Below, one piece after another: positions 1 through 12,016 of a stretch of DNA of 64,000 nucleotides. The stretch covers positions 5,628,044 to 5,692,043 of the forward strand of contig NC_088301.1 in the NCBI RefSeq assembly GCF_032854445.1, read 5' to 3'. This DNA is from Liolophura sinensis (Eukaryota > Mollusca > Polyplacophora > Chitonida > Chitonidae). Both the position numbers and the translations under genes were made by a program. A model generated the notes under the pieces. It was not told where the DNA came from, ran no database searches, and worked only from the letters and a program-made list of their open reading frames with translations. The stretch's first letter is position 1. Each line of letters starts with the position of its first letter.

Positions 1-651
1 CATTGCCAGAATGCTTTCTGTTGAGTTTCTGTTGAACACAGAAACATCACGCCATACGTGACGGAAATCACAAGCAGAATGCGTCTTGCTGAACACTGTC
101 CATGTCATCACTATGCAAGGTTTATCTGTTGAATAGAAGGGAAAGCAGTAGCGGGAATGCGCCCTGTTGAACTTTGCTGATGTCATTTTTGTGTAGAATA
201 ACGGTAACACGGATAACAGTAGCAGGAAGCTCCCCACAAAACTTTACTGAAACGTTTGCCACGTAGAGTCATTATTCCGGAAATAAGAAAATGCAGTAGC
301 TTAACGCGATCTACTAAACACTGCTGGTATGGTCACTACATGTATATAAACAATAGCTGTCTTACAAAACTTAAGTTGTTTCCTGTTAAGTTGTTTTCAC
401 TGGTGATATCATCGTCTCATTGTGTGTTTTAAAATCCTAATAATTTTATAACAGCTTTAAAACATATTTTCAGGAAAGAATTGAACACGTAATAAGTCGC
501 GTGGCCAATTTTTTGTGCAGTTCAAATAATCTGTTTTTTGTAAGCAAACTTGTCTTGCAATCTGTGGAAGAACTAATGTCGCAGGTTGATTTTAACTCCA
601 GTTTCCTTAATCTGTCGCCTATTATAGACATAGTATTATATTGTTAAACAG

Positions 652-2650
652 GTGGCGCTGTTTACACCCGCTGGGGAAGAAAAGTATGTCCTGGCCATGC
701 AACTATGTTGTACGGAGGTATGTTTGTATGTATGCTTTGGGTTTAACGTCGCACTTAACAATTTTTTTTAGTGATATGACGACGAAAAGTCATTATGTGT
801 GTGTACATGTACTGTGTGTTCCTGAGGCAGGGCTCTAATCTCTAAGTGCTGAGCGCTAAGCAAGCCAGCAACAAGTACCATTTTTAAAGTCTTTGGTCTC
901 CCGGATTCGAGGCGGACCCTCTAACCATTTTACCACTGAAGTGGTCAGTTCTATCCACGTAATACTGAGTCGTTCTTACTACCCTACTTGTGGTTTACCC
1001 TTTTCTCTCACAAACTCCACATAGTGTTGTAAGGGAAAAATCTCTCTGTACTTTCGTTTCACTCATCTCTCCGGACTTATATTGGAAGATCTAACGCCAA
1101 CCTGCGGATGGTCGTGCATTTCCCCTCGGTTTCCCGGTTGCCTCCCACCATAATGCTGGCCGCCGTCGTATAAGTGAAATGTTCTTGAGTACTGCGTAAA
1201 ACACTAATCAAGTAAATAACATACATAAACAAAGGAATATACGATTTCCACCTAACGGTATTTAATCACAAATTCCTTTCTAAACTGTGGTGGGAAAACA
1301 CTTATCCGATTTCCATTTCTTTATTTGATTAGTGTTTCTCGTCGGACTCAAGAATATGTCATTTATACGACGGCGGCCAACATTATGAAGATGCTGTCTA
1401 ATTTCTAAACGTCTAAAAAGTTAGTTCTATGGACACCCTATGTATCATAAATGTACAAAAATGCAGGCGAGACAGACTTCTTATTTCGAGGTTAAGCTGA
1501 AAATAAATGCCATTTTACTGCATAAAACAAAGATGAAAGCAGGAAGTAAGAGTTCTGGATAAAACTGCGACATATATTTTCGTAATTTTACATAAGTGGT
1601 ACTACATATTTGAAACAATACTTAGAAATTGTGGTAAATATGTAGGAACACCAAAATGACAAGAACAACATCGCTCGATGAAACGGGATCATGACTGCAA
1701 AACTCCCTACGAGATTAAATATACACAAGTATAGCAAACATTTACTTCATAAATTAAACAGGATGACTAGTGACAAAACTTCCATGAAAATTCACAAAAC
1801 CACAAAATATATGAAGACTGACCAAATCTCCCTCATCCTGATTTCACTGCTCAAGTCCTGCTGCAGTAGTAATAATCAACGTTCTAGAAACCTAGATTTT
1901 GCTCGACACAAAGCTTGGCATGTGTTAAGAATGATATAGCGTACAACGTTCGTGTTATTGTTTCTATGTCGTGGCGTATATGTAAGTTCTTTATTCAAGA
2001 TCGGACTTTTGACGATGATACTTTTTCATTATTTTGTGCCAATGTTTAATAATGTTATAAATAATGCAATAATATGCTTTCTTTTTTCAGTATTTGCTCT
2101 GTTAATGGAAAACATTCTTTGGTAACTAAATACATTATGAAAATGTGGATTCTTTTCTGAAGGTGTAATGGCAGGATCGCACTATTCCCACAAGGGCTCT
2201 GGGGCCAACCAAATGTGTCTACCACTAAATCCACAGTGGAACAAAACCTACTCTGGTTTTCAATCAAACTCCTATCTGTATGGTACCGAGTTTGAGCTAG
2301 AAGGCAATAAAGTGTTTGGCCAGACCAATTCCGGCGGAGACTTCCATAACCGGGAGGCCCAGTGTGCTGTCTGCTATACGCCGGGCAGACCAAGTTACGT
2401 GATGATCCCAGCCCGTCTGGAGTGTCCATCAGGATGGACACTGGAGTATCTGGGATTTCTCATGGCACAACGCTACACGTATTATAGGTCTGAGTACGTG
2501 TGTGTGGATCAGGATCCAGACACCCATCCCGGCACGGCCGCTAACTTAGACGGGAATCTGCTGTACGTTGTGGAAGCTAAATGTGGCGCGCTGCCCTGTC
2601 CAAACTATGTTGACGGCTATGAGGTTACATGTGTTGTGTGCACAAAATAA
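652..2650 (+). CDS. Short-chain collagen C4-like gene A, last two exons (partial)
   Basis: Exons 652-717 and 2163-2650 are the 3' end of a gene that starts before the window. The first follows an acceptor at 650-651, encodes [20 protein letters not shown] and ends in a phase-1 donor (GTATG at 718). The second opens with GT, which completes the split Gly codon, then continues VMAGSHYSHKGSG to a TAA at 2648. Together they form the cysteine-rich C-terminal domain of short-chain collagens, with ten cysteines and one N-K-T glycosylation sequon. The role is inferred from the family: a secreted extracellular-matrix protein. Compared with gene B, the last exon lacks two codons and has several substitutions (ELEG for EVYQG; DFHNRE for DFFRERE). 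All cysteines are kept and the frame is open, so this copy looks functional. Confidence 0.85.
724..955 (-). repeat. SINE family A copy (tRNA-headed), minus strand, intron 5 of gene A
   Basis: Read on the minus strand, a tRNA-like head (about 890-950) is followed by a body and a 3' end matching other copies (CGTCGCACTTAACAATTTTT on the plus strand). The element starts only about six bases after the exon 5 donor. Equivalent copies lie at 29300-29520 and 63035-63265, so it predates the large duplication. Confidence 0.75.
1085..1395 (-). repeat. SINE family C fragments, gene A intron 5
   Basis: Two pieces (about 1085-1225 and 1315-1395) carry family C words: CTGCGGATGGTCGTG, TTTCCCGGTTGCCTCCCACC, and the tail TATTTGATTAGTGTTT with ACGACGGCGGCCAACATTATG. 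The first piece is plus-oriented and the second minus-oriented, so these are two truncated insertions. The rest of the intron (1396-2162) shows nothing recognisable. Confidence 0.6.
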
Positions 2651-2807
2651 ATCATTACAGACACGAGCTCTATATTAATCCGGACCCAGATCGGCAAAAC
2701 TGTTGCTCTGTAAGATTGCAAAATCGTTGTACATATTTCTGTCAAAGGCCTGCCCAAAGAACAAGTACATAATCATTGTTTAATCAACATTACAGTTGTT
2801 GGCTTTA

Positions 2808-2818
2808 AATAAAATAAA
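2808..2818 (+). terminator. Polyadenylation signal of gene A
   Basis: Two overlapping AATAAA hexamers lie about 160 bases after the stop codon of gene A. The same pair is found after gene B at 31365-31375. The 3' end should fall 10-30 bases downstream. Confidence 0.6.
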
Positions 2819-2819
2819 C

Positions 2820-4385
2820 AATGCAGCCTTACAGATCCTGTGACTAATGTTTTGTAGTTCGAGTAATGTCTAGCTGCATGCATGGTAGGCTACTATCAGT
2901 CTTTAAGATGGACATCCACGATCCATGGCTTGGCCAAAATCTATCGTAAAGGCGGTCGTCGTGGTTGTGCAATGTGAAAGCCATCACAAGCCATTGCTAA
3001 ATGGCACTTTCGGTGAAAGTCAGTGATTAAGGGCTATATTCGTTTGTTTATTGGATTATTGCATAACCTTTTGGCCAGTTAATGACAAACGTTCCCGTGT
3101 GTGACTCACAGCTATGCACAACATACTGGTGGAAGTCATATGAGCGTCGTCGATCGCAGATTGTCTCCAAGGCCGAACGAACACTGAAAACAGGGAAATA
3201 TGCAAATTTAAAGTTCCGTGATTTCCGTGAAAATAAATTAAAAATGTTATATGTGTCTCACTGCACTGTTGTATTCTACCTACCACTTCCTCTGGACTAC
3301 GTGGTGTGGATTCACAACATATACATGTACCATGGCGTTAAAGGAGAGTTGTCAGTCATATATGTAAAAAATCATTAGATGAGGAAAAATAGAATAACCC
3401 TTAGAAAATGCGAGCCTTTTGAATCAGTTTTGTTTAAAAGGGAATATGCATAAACCTAGACACTGATAAATAAATTAAGTAATATCTGGAATTAAGCTGT
3501 GCTCGTGCTTCAATGTTCAGTCAGATATCAATGTCCTCTACTTATGACATAAAGAGTCAGCTTTTTTAATATAAAAGATAATAACGATAGCTTACACATG
3601 ATGTCAGTAACAGCATCTAAGAAAGAAAAAAATCCAAGGCAATAAATCACTACAAAGCTTCTATAATCGATCTACGCTCAGCATAAAGAGAAGAATCCGA
3701 TTCAGGATTATACAAGCAATCCGGTCAGTTGTAACTTAATGCTTTTATTTCGAGCCGCTTAGGCGCATGTAACTGTTGGCCATGAGTCGCTGGGATAAAA
3801 CAATGATATGCATTATCAGGCATGCGAGTTACACACGGAAGTGTATGACCACTCCTGAGGGAATACATAAAAACACTTCTGCGGTTTTGTAACCAATTCC
3901 TTCATGTCTAAACCCGAGGTCAGCATTATCGTGCACTTTGGGGTATTTGTAAGTGCATAAATAAGAACTACAACACCAGTCCTTGATTATAGTGGCCTGT
4001 TCTTTATTGGAGAAATATACACTGGTCAGCAAACAGTAGGTTTTTATACCAGAGAAAAAGGGCAGTGACACACATACTGAAAAGTACAAACAACCCAAAA
4101 AACTGGAATTAGTTTAACTGTAGAAGAATAAAGGCATATTATGGTATCAACAGTAAAGATAAAAACAATGTCATATGAATAAAACAATTTAAACTAATGT
4201 GTATACAAAAATATATCGCTAGGAAAATTTATCGACGATATATTTGATTTTTTTAGGTTTGGCTGTGCAACAAACTATATATGTAGGTCATGTCAGCGCG
4301 ATTTGAGGCTCCCAGTAAGGGGACAATGGAAAAATACTTTTTATTTATGTCCTTGGTCTTTAAAATGGTTTTTATTTAAGAATGA
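2820..4385. other. Intergenic DNA without a recognisable gene
   Basis: Only short overlapping ORFs on both strands, none resembling a known family. The matching stretch in unit 2 (31376-32942) is closely similar and carries ordinary scattered substitutions and one-base indels that break the ORFs. Confidence 0.5.
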
Positions 4386-4800
4386 TTTACAGGAGTATGA
4401 CCCTATTATAGCTAATTGTGGAGGAAACAGGAGTTGGGCCCTGTTATGGTTGAACGTAAAAGAAACGAGAATGCGACACTATCTTAGATGAACGTGAAGG
4501 AAACGTGAGTGTGACAATATTATAACTAATTTTGGAGGAAACAGGAGTTGGGCCCTGTTATGGTTGAACGTGGAAGAAACGAGAATGCGACCCTATCTTA
4601 GATGAACATGAAGGAAACGTGAGTGTGACAATATTATAACTAATTTTGGAGGAAACAGGAGTTGGGGCCCTGTTATGGTTGAACGTGAAAGAAACGAGAA
4701 TGCGACCCTATCTTAGATGGGCATGAAGGAAACGAGAGTGTGACTCTATTATAGCGAAACGTGGGGGAAACGGAAGCGTGACAACATCATAGCTGAACGC
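4386..4800. repeat. 38-bp minisatellite organised as 114-bp trimers
   Basis: The anchor GGAGGAAACAGGAGTT recurs at 4420, 4534 and 4648, a 114-bp period. Each 114-bp block divides into three related 38-bp monomers beginning GGAGGAAACAGG, AAAAGAAACGAG (or GGAAGAAACGAG) and GAAGGAAACGTG. A partial monomer precedes the block (from about 4386) and one diverged monomer (GGGGGAAACGGAAG) follows. Unit 2 has only two trimers. Confidence 0.9.
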
Positions 4801-5164
4801 TGTGCTATATATTCTCTAGAGATAGCTGGCAGAAGCATGCAAAAACGACGGATAACGACGGATAAAAAGCCCTCGCTTAAAGTAATATTCTGCTTCTCCA
4901 AGAGAATTGCCTTAAGTTTAAAATGACAGGACCCCCACTGGAACCTCTGCACTTCATAGTCATGCAAAAATGCCAGTACAACAGCGGATAAAAAGCCTTA
5001 ATGTAAAGTAACATCCCGCTTCTCGTTCAGTTTACCGTATTTTCCGCATGTAACTCTCTTCCTATTCTCCAGCATAGAACATACCCCCATTACAAATTCT
5101 TTTCAGAAACCAATCCACTTATTGATTAAGTATGTAGTAATGTGTTTGTGAACTTTTTACGACT

Positions 5165-5460
5165 TTTTACGACGTAATGAACAATTTTTCAGTGGTATCA
5201 CGACGAGCAGTCATTGGGTGTGTGTATAATAGTATGTTTTCTTGCGTCCATTAAAGGCATTATGCCGAAGATACCAGACATGACACCACACCGCACCCAT
5301 TATACCAACGCCGGGCCAACAAGTCGTGTTTCCTTGCTCTAACCTCAAAGTGGTCAGTGCCATGCAAGGCAGCAACAAGTACCATTTTTAAAGTTTATCG
5401 TATGGCCTTACCTGGGTTTGATCCCAGGTCTTGCGATTTCATGACGGACGCTGAAACCAA
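5165..5460 (-). repeat. SINE family A copy, minus strand
   Basis: Matches the copy at 8490-8800: GAACAATTTTTCAGTG at the 3' side, CGGGCCAACAAGTCGTGTTT in the body, GCAACAAGTACCATTTTTAA, then a tRNA-like B box (GGGTTTGATCCCAGG). The counterpart in unit 2 is at 33605-33905. Confidence 0.75.
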
Positions 5461-5598
5461 TAAACCCCCGACCATTCTCTATTGCAGTATAAAACAAAAA
5501 CAACTCATATGACAATCTCAGTAACAGCAATCTCAGGTACAATATAACACTTCAGTGGACACTCCGCATGGCTGGAATATTACAGCTCGCTAAACCCT

Positions 5599-7640
5599 TC
5601 ACATTTTCAGTAGTATACTTATTACAGTGTAATAAAAATGTGAGACTGTGTCATCAACCAGACACATATCACATAATTCATTATCATGACGATTACATCT
5701 GTACAGATATGAACTAAGTTGGATGTGTCCAGAGAGAAGCATGCACAGTAGAACTTCAACTATTCCAGTAGGCATTCTTATGTCAGAAACAACAACGCTT
5801 GGATTATGTAAAAATATCTTCCCTTTGTTGAGCATTCCCAGTCAATTTATCATAGTTTTGCAAAATCATGGTTAAAGTGACTTATTATATCAGCAGCAGA
5901 GGGGTTTATGTCCACTGCCCTTTTTGAGTCTATAAGCCCATTCCCTTTAATGCCAGTATGACTGGGGACCTACTCAAAAAAAAAAAAAAAAAAAAAAAAA
6001 AATTCCTCGGCAACAAAACAGGTTACACAAAAGAATAATTGTAAGAACAATGGGCAGGGCTTTTTGTCACGTAAAAACTAGTAGTGCCTGCAGTGAGCTA
6101 AATAACTCTGTAAAATGAACAGCCATATATGGCCTAAACTCTGCTAGGAGGTGCAAGGAGAATAAAATAGCTGTCAGTTCAGCAGTGTACACCAGCCCCA
6201 ACCTTTCCATTCCCCTGGCCCTTAGAACCATCAGTAAACGTATGCAGAAAATTCGCTCACTTTTGATGAATTTGCTCCAGGCATTATGCTGAGGAAAAGG
6301 GGGGACAACTCTCTTCTGCACAGTAAATTTGTTTCCGCCAGTTTTTGTTTACAAACATGCTGAGCGCGTGCATTATATGGTTTGGAGCGAGTAATGCCAG
6401 TGTGGTACAAACAATCATAAACAGGAGGTTCTACCACACAAGAAACAGAGTTATTCTCCACTGATTTTGGCCTCTGGGTATACTCCAAAGTTCTCAGCCT
6501 CCTTCGAATAAACAAGGCATTTCATTACACATCAGCTGCGAAACATTTAGTCCTGTCCTGAGTGCTCCTGTACACACTCTGAGAGCTGAACACTGAACAA
6601 AGTCCAGCACAAACGTAATGGTACCACAAGCTGAAGAGTAGGCTTCACAGCAATAATCTAGCCAAAATGTTATCAAGGCTCTGTACAACATCAACAAGGA
6701 GGTGTTATCTGCTGCTCATGTCTTACTTGATACTGGAGATTCAACACTTTTTCACACTTAGCCAGAATCATGTTAATATCCTCTGGCCATGTAAGTTTAA
6801 TATCAAAAATAACACCTAGGTGCTTAAATGACGATGATTTCTTAATAAGTGTGCCTCGTGAAAACTACAGCTTCTGTTTTACAAGTAGAAGATTTAAATC
6901 CCCAGTGTCTGCTCCACTCAACAAAGCAGAACACACTTCTGAGCTACACTCAGGTCCTTACATTTGATCTGCTTTATCATCTGCAAAAACTAAACAATCC
7001 AATCTAGGGTGAAGAACAAAAGGAAGATCATTAATTGCTATGTTCAATAAAGTAGGTGATAGCACACCTCCCTGGGAGGTACCATCTTCTCTACCCTTTT
7101 TAGCTTGGATGAAACAGTCAGATAGAAAGTTTTTGACCCAGCCCAACATCTTTCCCTGTATTCCCACTGTCTTCATCTTAATTAATAACCCACCCCTCTA
7201 TACCATGTCATATGCCTTCTCTATATCAAGAAACACTGCTAATACAGATTCTTTATTAAGGAGACTGTAGTCTATAAAGTAACACTATGATCAGTTTTGC
7301 TTCGCCAACTGAGGAATCCACTCTGAAAAGGGAATAAAATATTGTTCTTCTCCAAGAACCAAAGTAGCGTAGAATTAATCCTTTTTTCCATTACCTTACA
7401 TGTGGCAGAGCTCAAGGCTATAGGTCTGTATGATGAAGGGAATGATGTAGATTTTCCAAGCTTAGCAACAGGAATAACTATGGGTTTCTTCCAATTGGAA
7501 GGTAACTGCACCTTAGTCCACACTGTATTATACAATATCACATTCAGACACTTGTCAGGGAGGTGTGAAATCACAGAGTAGGAAATGCTCCTGGGGCTCC
7601 ATTACCACAGTGCAGAGCTTGTTACAATTCAATTTATGTG
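5599..7640 (-). mobile_element. Degenerate non-LTR retrotransposon (LINE), reverse transcriptase and RNase H, minus strand
   Basis: Successive broken reading frames on the minus strand follow LINE order. RT fingers (PSSYRPIALSSATCKVMEK, about 7380-7440) lead to a palm with TSQGGVLSPTLLNIAIND and LVFADD (about 6976-7090), then a C-terminal RT region (LYRALITFWLDYCCEAY, 6630-6690). Next come an RNase H-like stretch (YTAELTAILFSLHLL, about 6150-6200) and a post-RNase H tail (SGHIQLSSYLYRCN). RNase H after RT suggests the I/Jockey group. Stops and frameshifts separate the pieces, a 27-base A run (5976-6002) interrupts the RNase H part, and no endonuclease domain is recognisable, so it is 5'-truncated and dead. 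Unit 2 carries the same copy at 34028-36110. Confidence 0.88.
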
Positions 7641-7724
7641 AAGTCATCATTAAGGGACGTGTCATCAAACATGATATTATGATGATTTTAAAGTAGGCAG
7701 ATGTCTGGACTTTCCTTGACAGCC

Positions 7725-7797
7725 CTGACGTGAGCCCAGACTTGATCCTAGACTTGAGCCCAGAGATTAGCCAAGACTTGAGCCTAGACTTGTGTAA
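7725..7797. repeat. Short 12-bp tandem motif
   Basis: Imperfect repeats of GAGCCCAGACTT (GACGTGAGCCCAGACTTGAT, then TAGACTTGAGCCCAGA, AGACTTGAGCCTAGACTT). Also present in unit 2 at about 36163-36228. Confidence 0.6.
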
Positions 7798-8045
7798 TAG
7801 ATGTATTACTGTTTATATTCCATGACCTAGTTTTGTTCCAACACTTGCACCATTTCAAATATTTATACACGATGTCTTGTAAGACAGTGCTGTAGGCTAT
7901 TGCCTCGGGTGGGACGTTTTCCGTTTCCTGCATTAAAGTACTTTACCTTATGCACCCCTCAAGGAAACCCTATCAAATAGTTTCATAAAGAATATGTCAG
8001 AACCGCTATACCTGGTTTCCTTTTGCTATTTTCTATTCTGTTTTT

Positions 8046-8190
8046 ATTCATTCGACTGGAGCTTCACGCCGTTCTCAAGAATATTTCGCTTATACGACAA
8101 AGCATTATAGTGGGAGAATGACGGGTAGCCCAACGGAACCCACGACCATCTGTAGGTTGCTGGTAGACCTTCCCACGTACGGAGAGGAAC
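8046..8190 (-). repeat. SINE family C fragment, minus strand
   Basis: Contains CACGCCGTTCTCAAGAATAT, ACGACCATCTGTAGGTTGCT and ACCTTCCCACGTACGGAGAG, a diverged match to the family C body. The tRNA head is missing. Unit 2 equivalent is at about 36485-36630. Confidence 0.65.
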
Positions 8191-8489
8191 CTTCTAATTT
8201 ACACCTGTATATGAGAATAGCAAGAGATCGACTCCATGTTATAGTCCAAGTTATTGGACTATCAGTTCAATAGGATATACCTTCGTTAATATTCGTATAT
8301 TTTGTATGTATTATCTAAGTGATAAGGGTTATTTTAAGTTCTGTAATGTTCAGTATAAACAGGATATAGTTGAGTACGACTGTGCAGAAATATCACACCA
8401 GAAGATCCTTGAAGACGGTTATTCCATCAGTCAGTTGAATGAATTGAATAAATAAATGGATAAATACCTGGGGTATAACGTCATAATTA

Positions 8490-8800
8490 ATACTCAGTCA
8501 TAAGAAGAGAAGTCATTGGATGTTTGTATATGTACTGTGTATTTCTGTGTCAGGGCGAGTCCATGCCCCCAGAGTGCTGACGTCACTGAAGTATCATGTC
8601 GAAGACACCAGACATAACAATCCACGCAGTCACTTTATACTGGGCCAACCAGTATTGTTTCCATGCTCTAACCTCTCAGTGCTGGGCTCAAAGAGAGGCT
8701 GCAACGAGTAAAAAGTATTTGATATGGGACGACCCAGGTTCGATCCTGGGTCTTCCAACTTTGAGGCGGATTCGCTAACCATTAGTCCACCGAAACTGTT
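8490..8800 (-). repeat. SINE family A copy, minus strand
   Basis: Body words GTACTGTGTATTTCTGTGTC, CTGGGCCAACCAGTATTG, then the tRNA-like head with B box GGTTCGATCCTGGGTC and TCGCTAACCATTAGTCCACC. In unit 2 (36930-37210) the head is cut by a deletion. Confidence 0.75.
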
Positions 8801-9469
8801 CATTTAACTATGAAGGTTGTGGGTCTAAGTGAGCATACCCATTGTTCACCACTTCACAGACTTTCATAGCATGGATCACATGGTACTGGAACGCTCCATA
8901 CGGTGTGTTAAATCATAAGGGTATATATAACAATGGATATCGCTTATAACCCGCACTAAAAACAGCCGCTCTCGATTCGCACTGCAGGAGGGCGAATTCC
9001 CCGGTTGGGAGATCTGGATCTCTTTCGCTTCTTGCTTCCATTTGTGTTAGGACTTTTGGAAAATCGACTGATATTTTCTCATTTTTAACTCATCAGGGAA
9101 CTATCTAAATGGGTTAAAAATCCTGCAGAATTTGAAGAGAATATTGTACTATCTTTGTACTATTGTAAAATATCGCAGCAAGCATTACGAATCTCGCAAT
9201 TGTAGCTTATTGTAATTGTAGCTGGATATTATGACATTTTGCTATAAACCACAATGTAGTCTATTCGCTTAGAGTGTAATGTAGACTGTTTTACTGCATG
9301 GAGTTGGTTCTAACCGCACGTTGGCGCACCAGTTGTAAAACAAATTACTCCCCACGCCCATTCTCCAGCGTGCCACTTGTTTTTTTTTTTTAAATTATTA
9401 TGACATCACCCGAGGCAATGAGTTCTTGACGTCGAGTATTAGCTAATGCAGTTTTAACATTATGAATGA

Positions 9470-9815
9470 GTGAGTGCTTGGTGTTTAACGTCGCACTCAA
9501 CAATTCTTTAGTCCTATATGACAAAGGAGGAATCCTTAGAGTGTATGTAATCTGCCTCGTTGTTGCAGGACGTATTTAGACCGCTCTTTTATCTAGTGCT
9601 GCTTCACTGGGACGACTTAACGAAGGAAAGTAAGCTGCCCCGCCCGAGCCATTATACTGATACGGGTCAACCAGTTGTTGCACTATCCCCTTCACGTTGA
9701 ACACCGGGCGAGGAAGTTACAACTTCCTCTTTTAAAGTCTCGACTCGACCCAGGATTGATCCTGAATCTACGGTTCCCGAAGAGGACGCTCTACCAACTG
9801 TGCTATACGTGACAG
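9470..9815 (-). repeat. SINE family B copy, minus strand
   Basis: Near full length. The tail GAGTGAGTGCTTGGTGTTTA marks the 3' end, with GAGCCATTATACTGATACGG and TTGTTGCACTATCCCCTTCA in the body and a tRNA-like head (ACGCTCTACCAACTGTGCTA) at the right. Its unit 2 counterpart is rearranged (38150-38690). Confidence 0.8.
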
Positions 9816-10199
9816 TCATCGCGAATGAGAAAAAGTGTTCTAATTTAATTTTCGCTGACAACATAGACTTTCAACATATCCATATATAGAGCTTGTGTTG
9901 TTACGGATCACTGACTAAAGGCAATTTTGGTAGCGAGAATGACGGATTTTACAGAGTGCTGAATATAGGCTGTATAAATGAAACAGACTATAGCTGAGTA
10001 ATGACTTAAACATTGTGAAAAACTTAAATGACAACTTACAGAGATTGGCGTATAATTTTAAATTCAATATGGAACAAGCTAAAACATATCGGATGGAAAT
10101 GAATTTTGTGATATGGAGCTTATAAAATGTTCATACAGTAGGTTACAATTCCGGCATTTGAACTGTCACGAGGTGTTACTTGAAAAAAGCTGTGGATAC

Positions 10200-10880
10200 T
10201 TCATTACCATGCTACCTCAATGGGCAACTTATACGCCTTGCCAGACATTTCTTACGCTGGACTCGCGATTGTTACGTATGGCGCAATAAGTTTAAGACTT
10301 TACGGTGTATACGAACATCTGTCTAAACAGCCTGTACTCAGACATATGGCTCTTTGTTACAGTGTCATGTTTAGCAAAGTCACGAAATGTCCAGATATAT
10401 GATATTCTGTTCAGGTATTAAAAACCCAAATGTCACAAAAAGAAGTAGGTAAGAGGACTAGAGAGTATAAACATTTCACGGAGTGCTTTGGTGTGCAATA
10501 TTTAGTTTTGTTAAATGTGTCAAAGCCTACATTGACATTGTTTGGAAGAGAAATAAAAAAAAAACAGTAAACAAAACAAGGAGAAAACTCTAGAGTTTCC
10601 GCACTGTTTACCGCGAGAGAGGCTTTTCGATTATTCCTATGTGAGCTACCAACTTTTGTCGATATGTTACAGGACGCTGTTATGCTTAAACGGATTTGCA
10701 CAATGACTGGTTTACAAATTCCAAAGATGACATAAATCCACTAGACCATGTAACACACCAAATAACATTGGCCGGCTCAAGACGTTACTGCATGTTAAGG
10801 AAGACTTTTATCACGGAATGATCACGCAGTGAACACTCGGGAACACGATTACTTGTTCCATGGTGTATAAGCATGAAATA
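10200..10880. repeat. Older duplicated upstream segment (paralogous to 17310-17960)
   Basis: Shares collinear words with 17310-17960: ACATCTGTCTAAACAGC versus ACATCTGCCTAAACAGC, ATTAAAAACCCAAATG versus ATTAAAAATCCAAATG, AATGATCACGCAGTGAACA versus CTAATCACGCAGTGGACA. One segment lies upstream of the collagen relic and the other upstream of the live collagen gene, so both were copied together before the 28-kb duplication. Short ORFs here are not recognised. Confidence 0.65.
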
Positions 10881-11094
10881 ATCCCACATAAACAAAGTCG
10901 GTGCGAGGTAAACTGATTGTCGGGTGCCTCAGGTTGTCAGTTTAGTGCAAACGTTACCCTTTTTTGTTAAATATAATGGTATAGTGCTGTACAATTAGGC
11001 AATTAAATAGTAAGTACAGAATAGAGTTATGAAAGAGCAAAGGCAAGTTATTATGACAGAGGTAGAAATGTGCAGTAATAAGAAAAGGACAGAG

Positions 11095-11350
11095 CTAACA
11101 AGGTGTAAGCAACGATTAGATCTGACAAGATGTAATCATAAGTAATGTATAATGCTAACAAGGTACAACGGTAAGAAATCAACAACGTTAACAAGCTGTA
11201 ATGGTAAGTAATGATTAGAACTAGAAGGTGTCATGGTAAGTAATGATTAGAGCCAACTAGATGTAATGGTAAGTAATGATTAGAGCAAACCAGGTGTTAT
11301 GGCAAGTAATGAATAGATATAACAAGGTGTAATGGTACGCAATGAACATA
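11095..11350. repeat. 33-bp minisatellite
   Basis: ATGGTAAGTAATGATTAGAG-type words recur with ATGG at 11201, 11233, 11266, 11299 and 11332, a period of 32-33 bases. About eight copies are present, more diverged at the left. Unit 2 has the same array at about 39965-40235. Confidence 0.85.
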
Positions 11351-11689
11351 GCCAACAATTTGTTTTGATAAGACTTGGTATGATTTATAGATCTATATCA
11401 TATCGGTATAAACGGTGTAAAACACCAATAAAATAAATAAATATTGGTATTATAATTACACGTACACATGGAGTAGATTCGTTTTGAAGGCAGGTAAAAG
11501 TGAGCCTTTATGAGCCGTCACAACCGTAGCTGATTAACTTTATTGCTAGGAAAAGTGACATGACAGTATCAATAACTGATGCAAAGACTCACTTTCGCTT
11601 GAAGCGCAACATTTACAAAGTTGTATGTTTCGTACTTTAACGCAATTTTAAAACATGTAAAAACTCTGGGCGAGTAAACTTTGGCCAGA

Positions 11690-11850
11690 TACTGACGAAC
11701 TTCCCATCCTTAGCATGTAGGTAATGTGCCTCCTTCTTGCAGGACGGATTTCCACCACTCTTTTATCCAGTGCTCCTTCACTGGGACGACTCGAATGCAA
11801 GTAAGCCACCCGAACCATTATACTGATACGGGTCAACCAGTCGTTGGATA
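11690..11850 (-). repeat. SINE family B fragment, minus strand
   Basis: Contains CTTGCAGGACGGATTTCCAC, ATCCAGTGCTCCTTCACTGG and CCGAACCATTATACTGATAC. Both ends are truncated. Confidence 0.65.
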
Positions 11851-12016
11851 CCAGTCGTTACGCCAAGCGTAATTGATCATGGATCTTGTCAACAAACAAA
11901 ACAAAGCTAAACAACACAGTCTTACTGTGTAGATTTATATATTTATGTCATGGAAGCATGTTTTATATGAGGCTGCCAAAAAATAAGAGTTTTTTCTTCT
12001 GTATATTCTTTTCACG

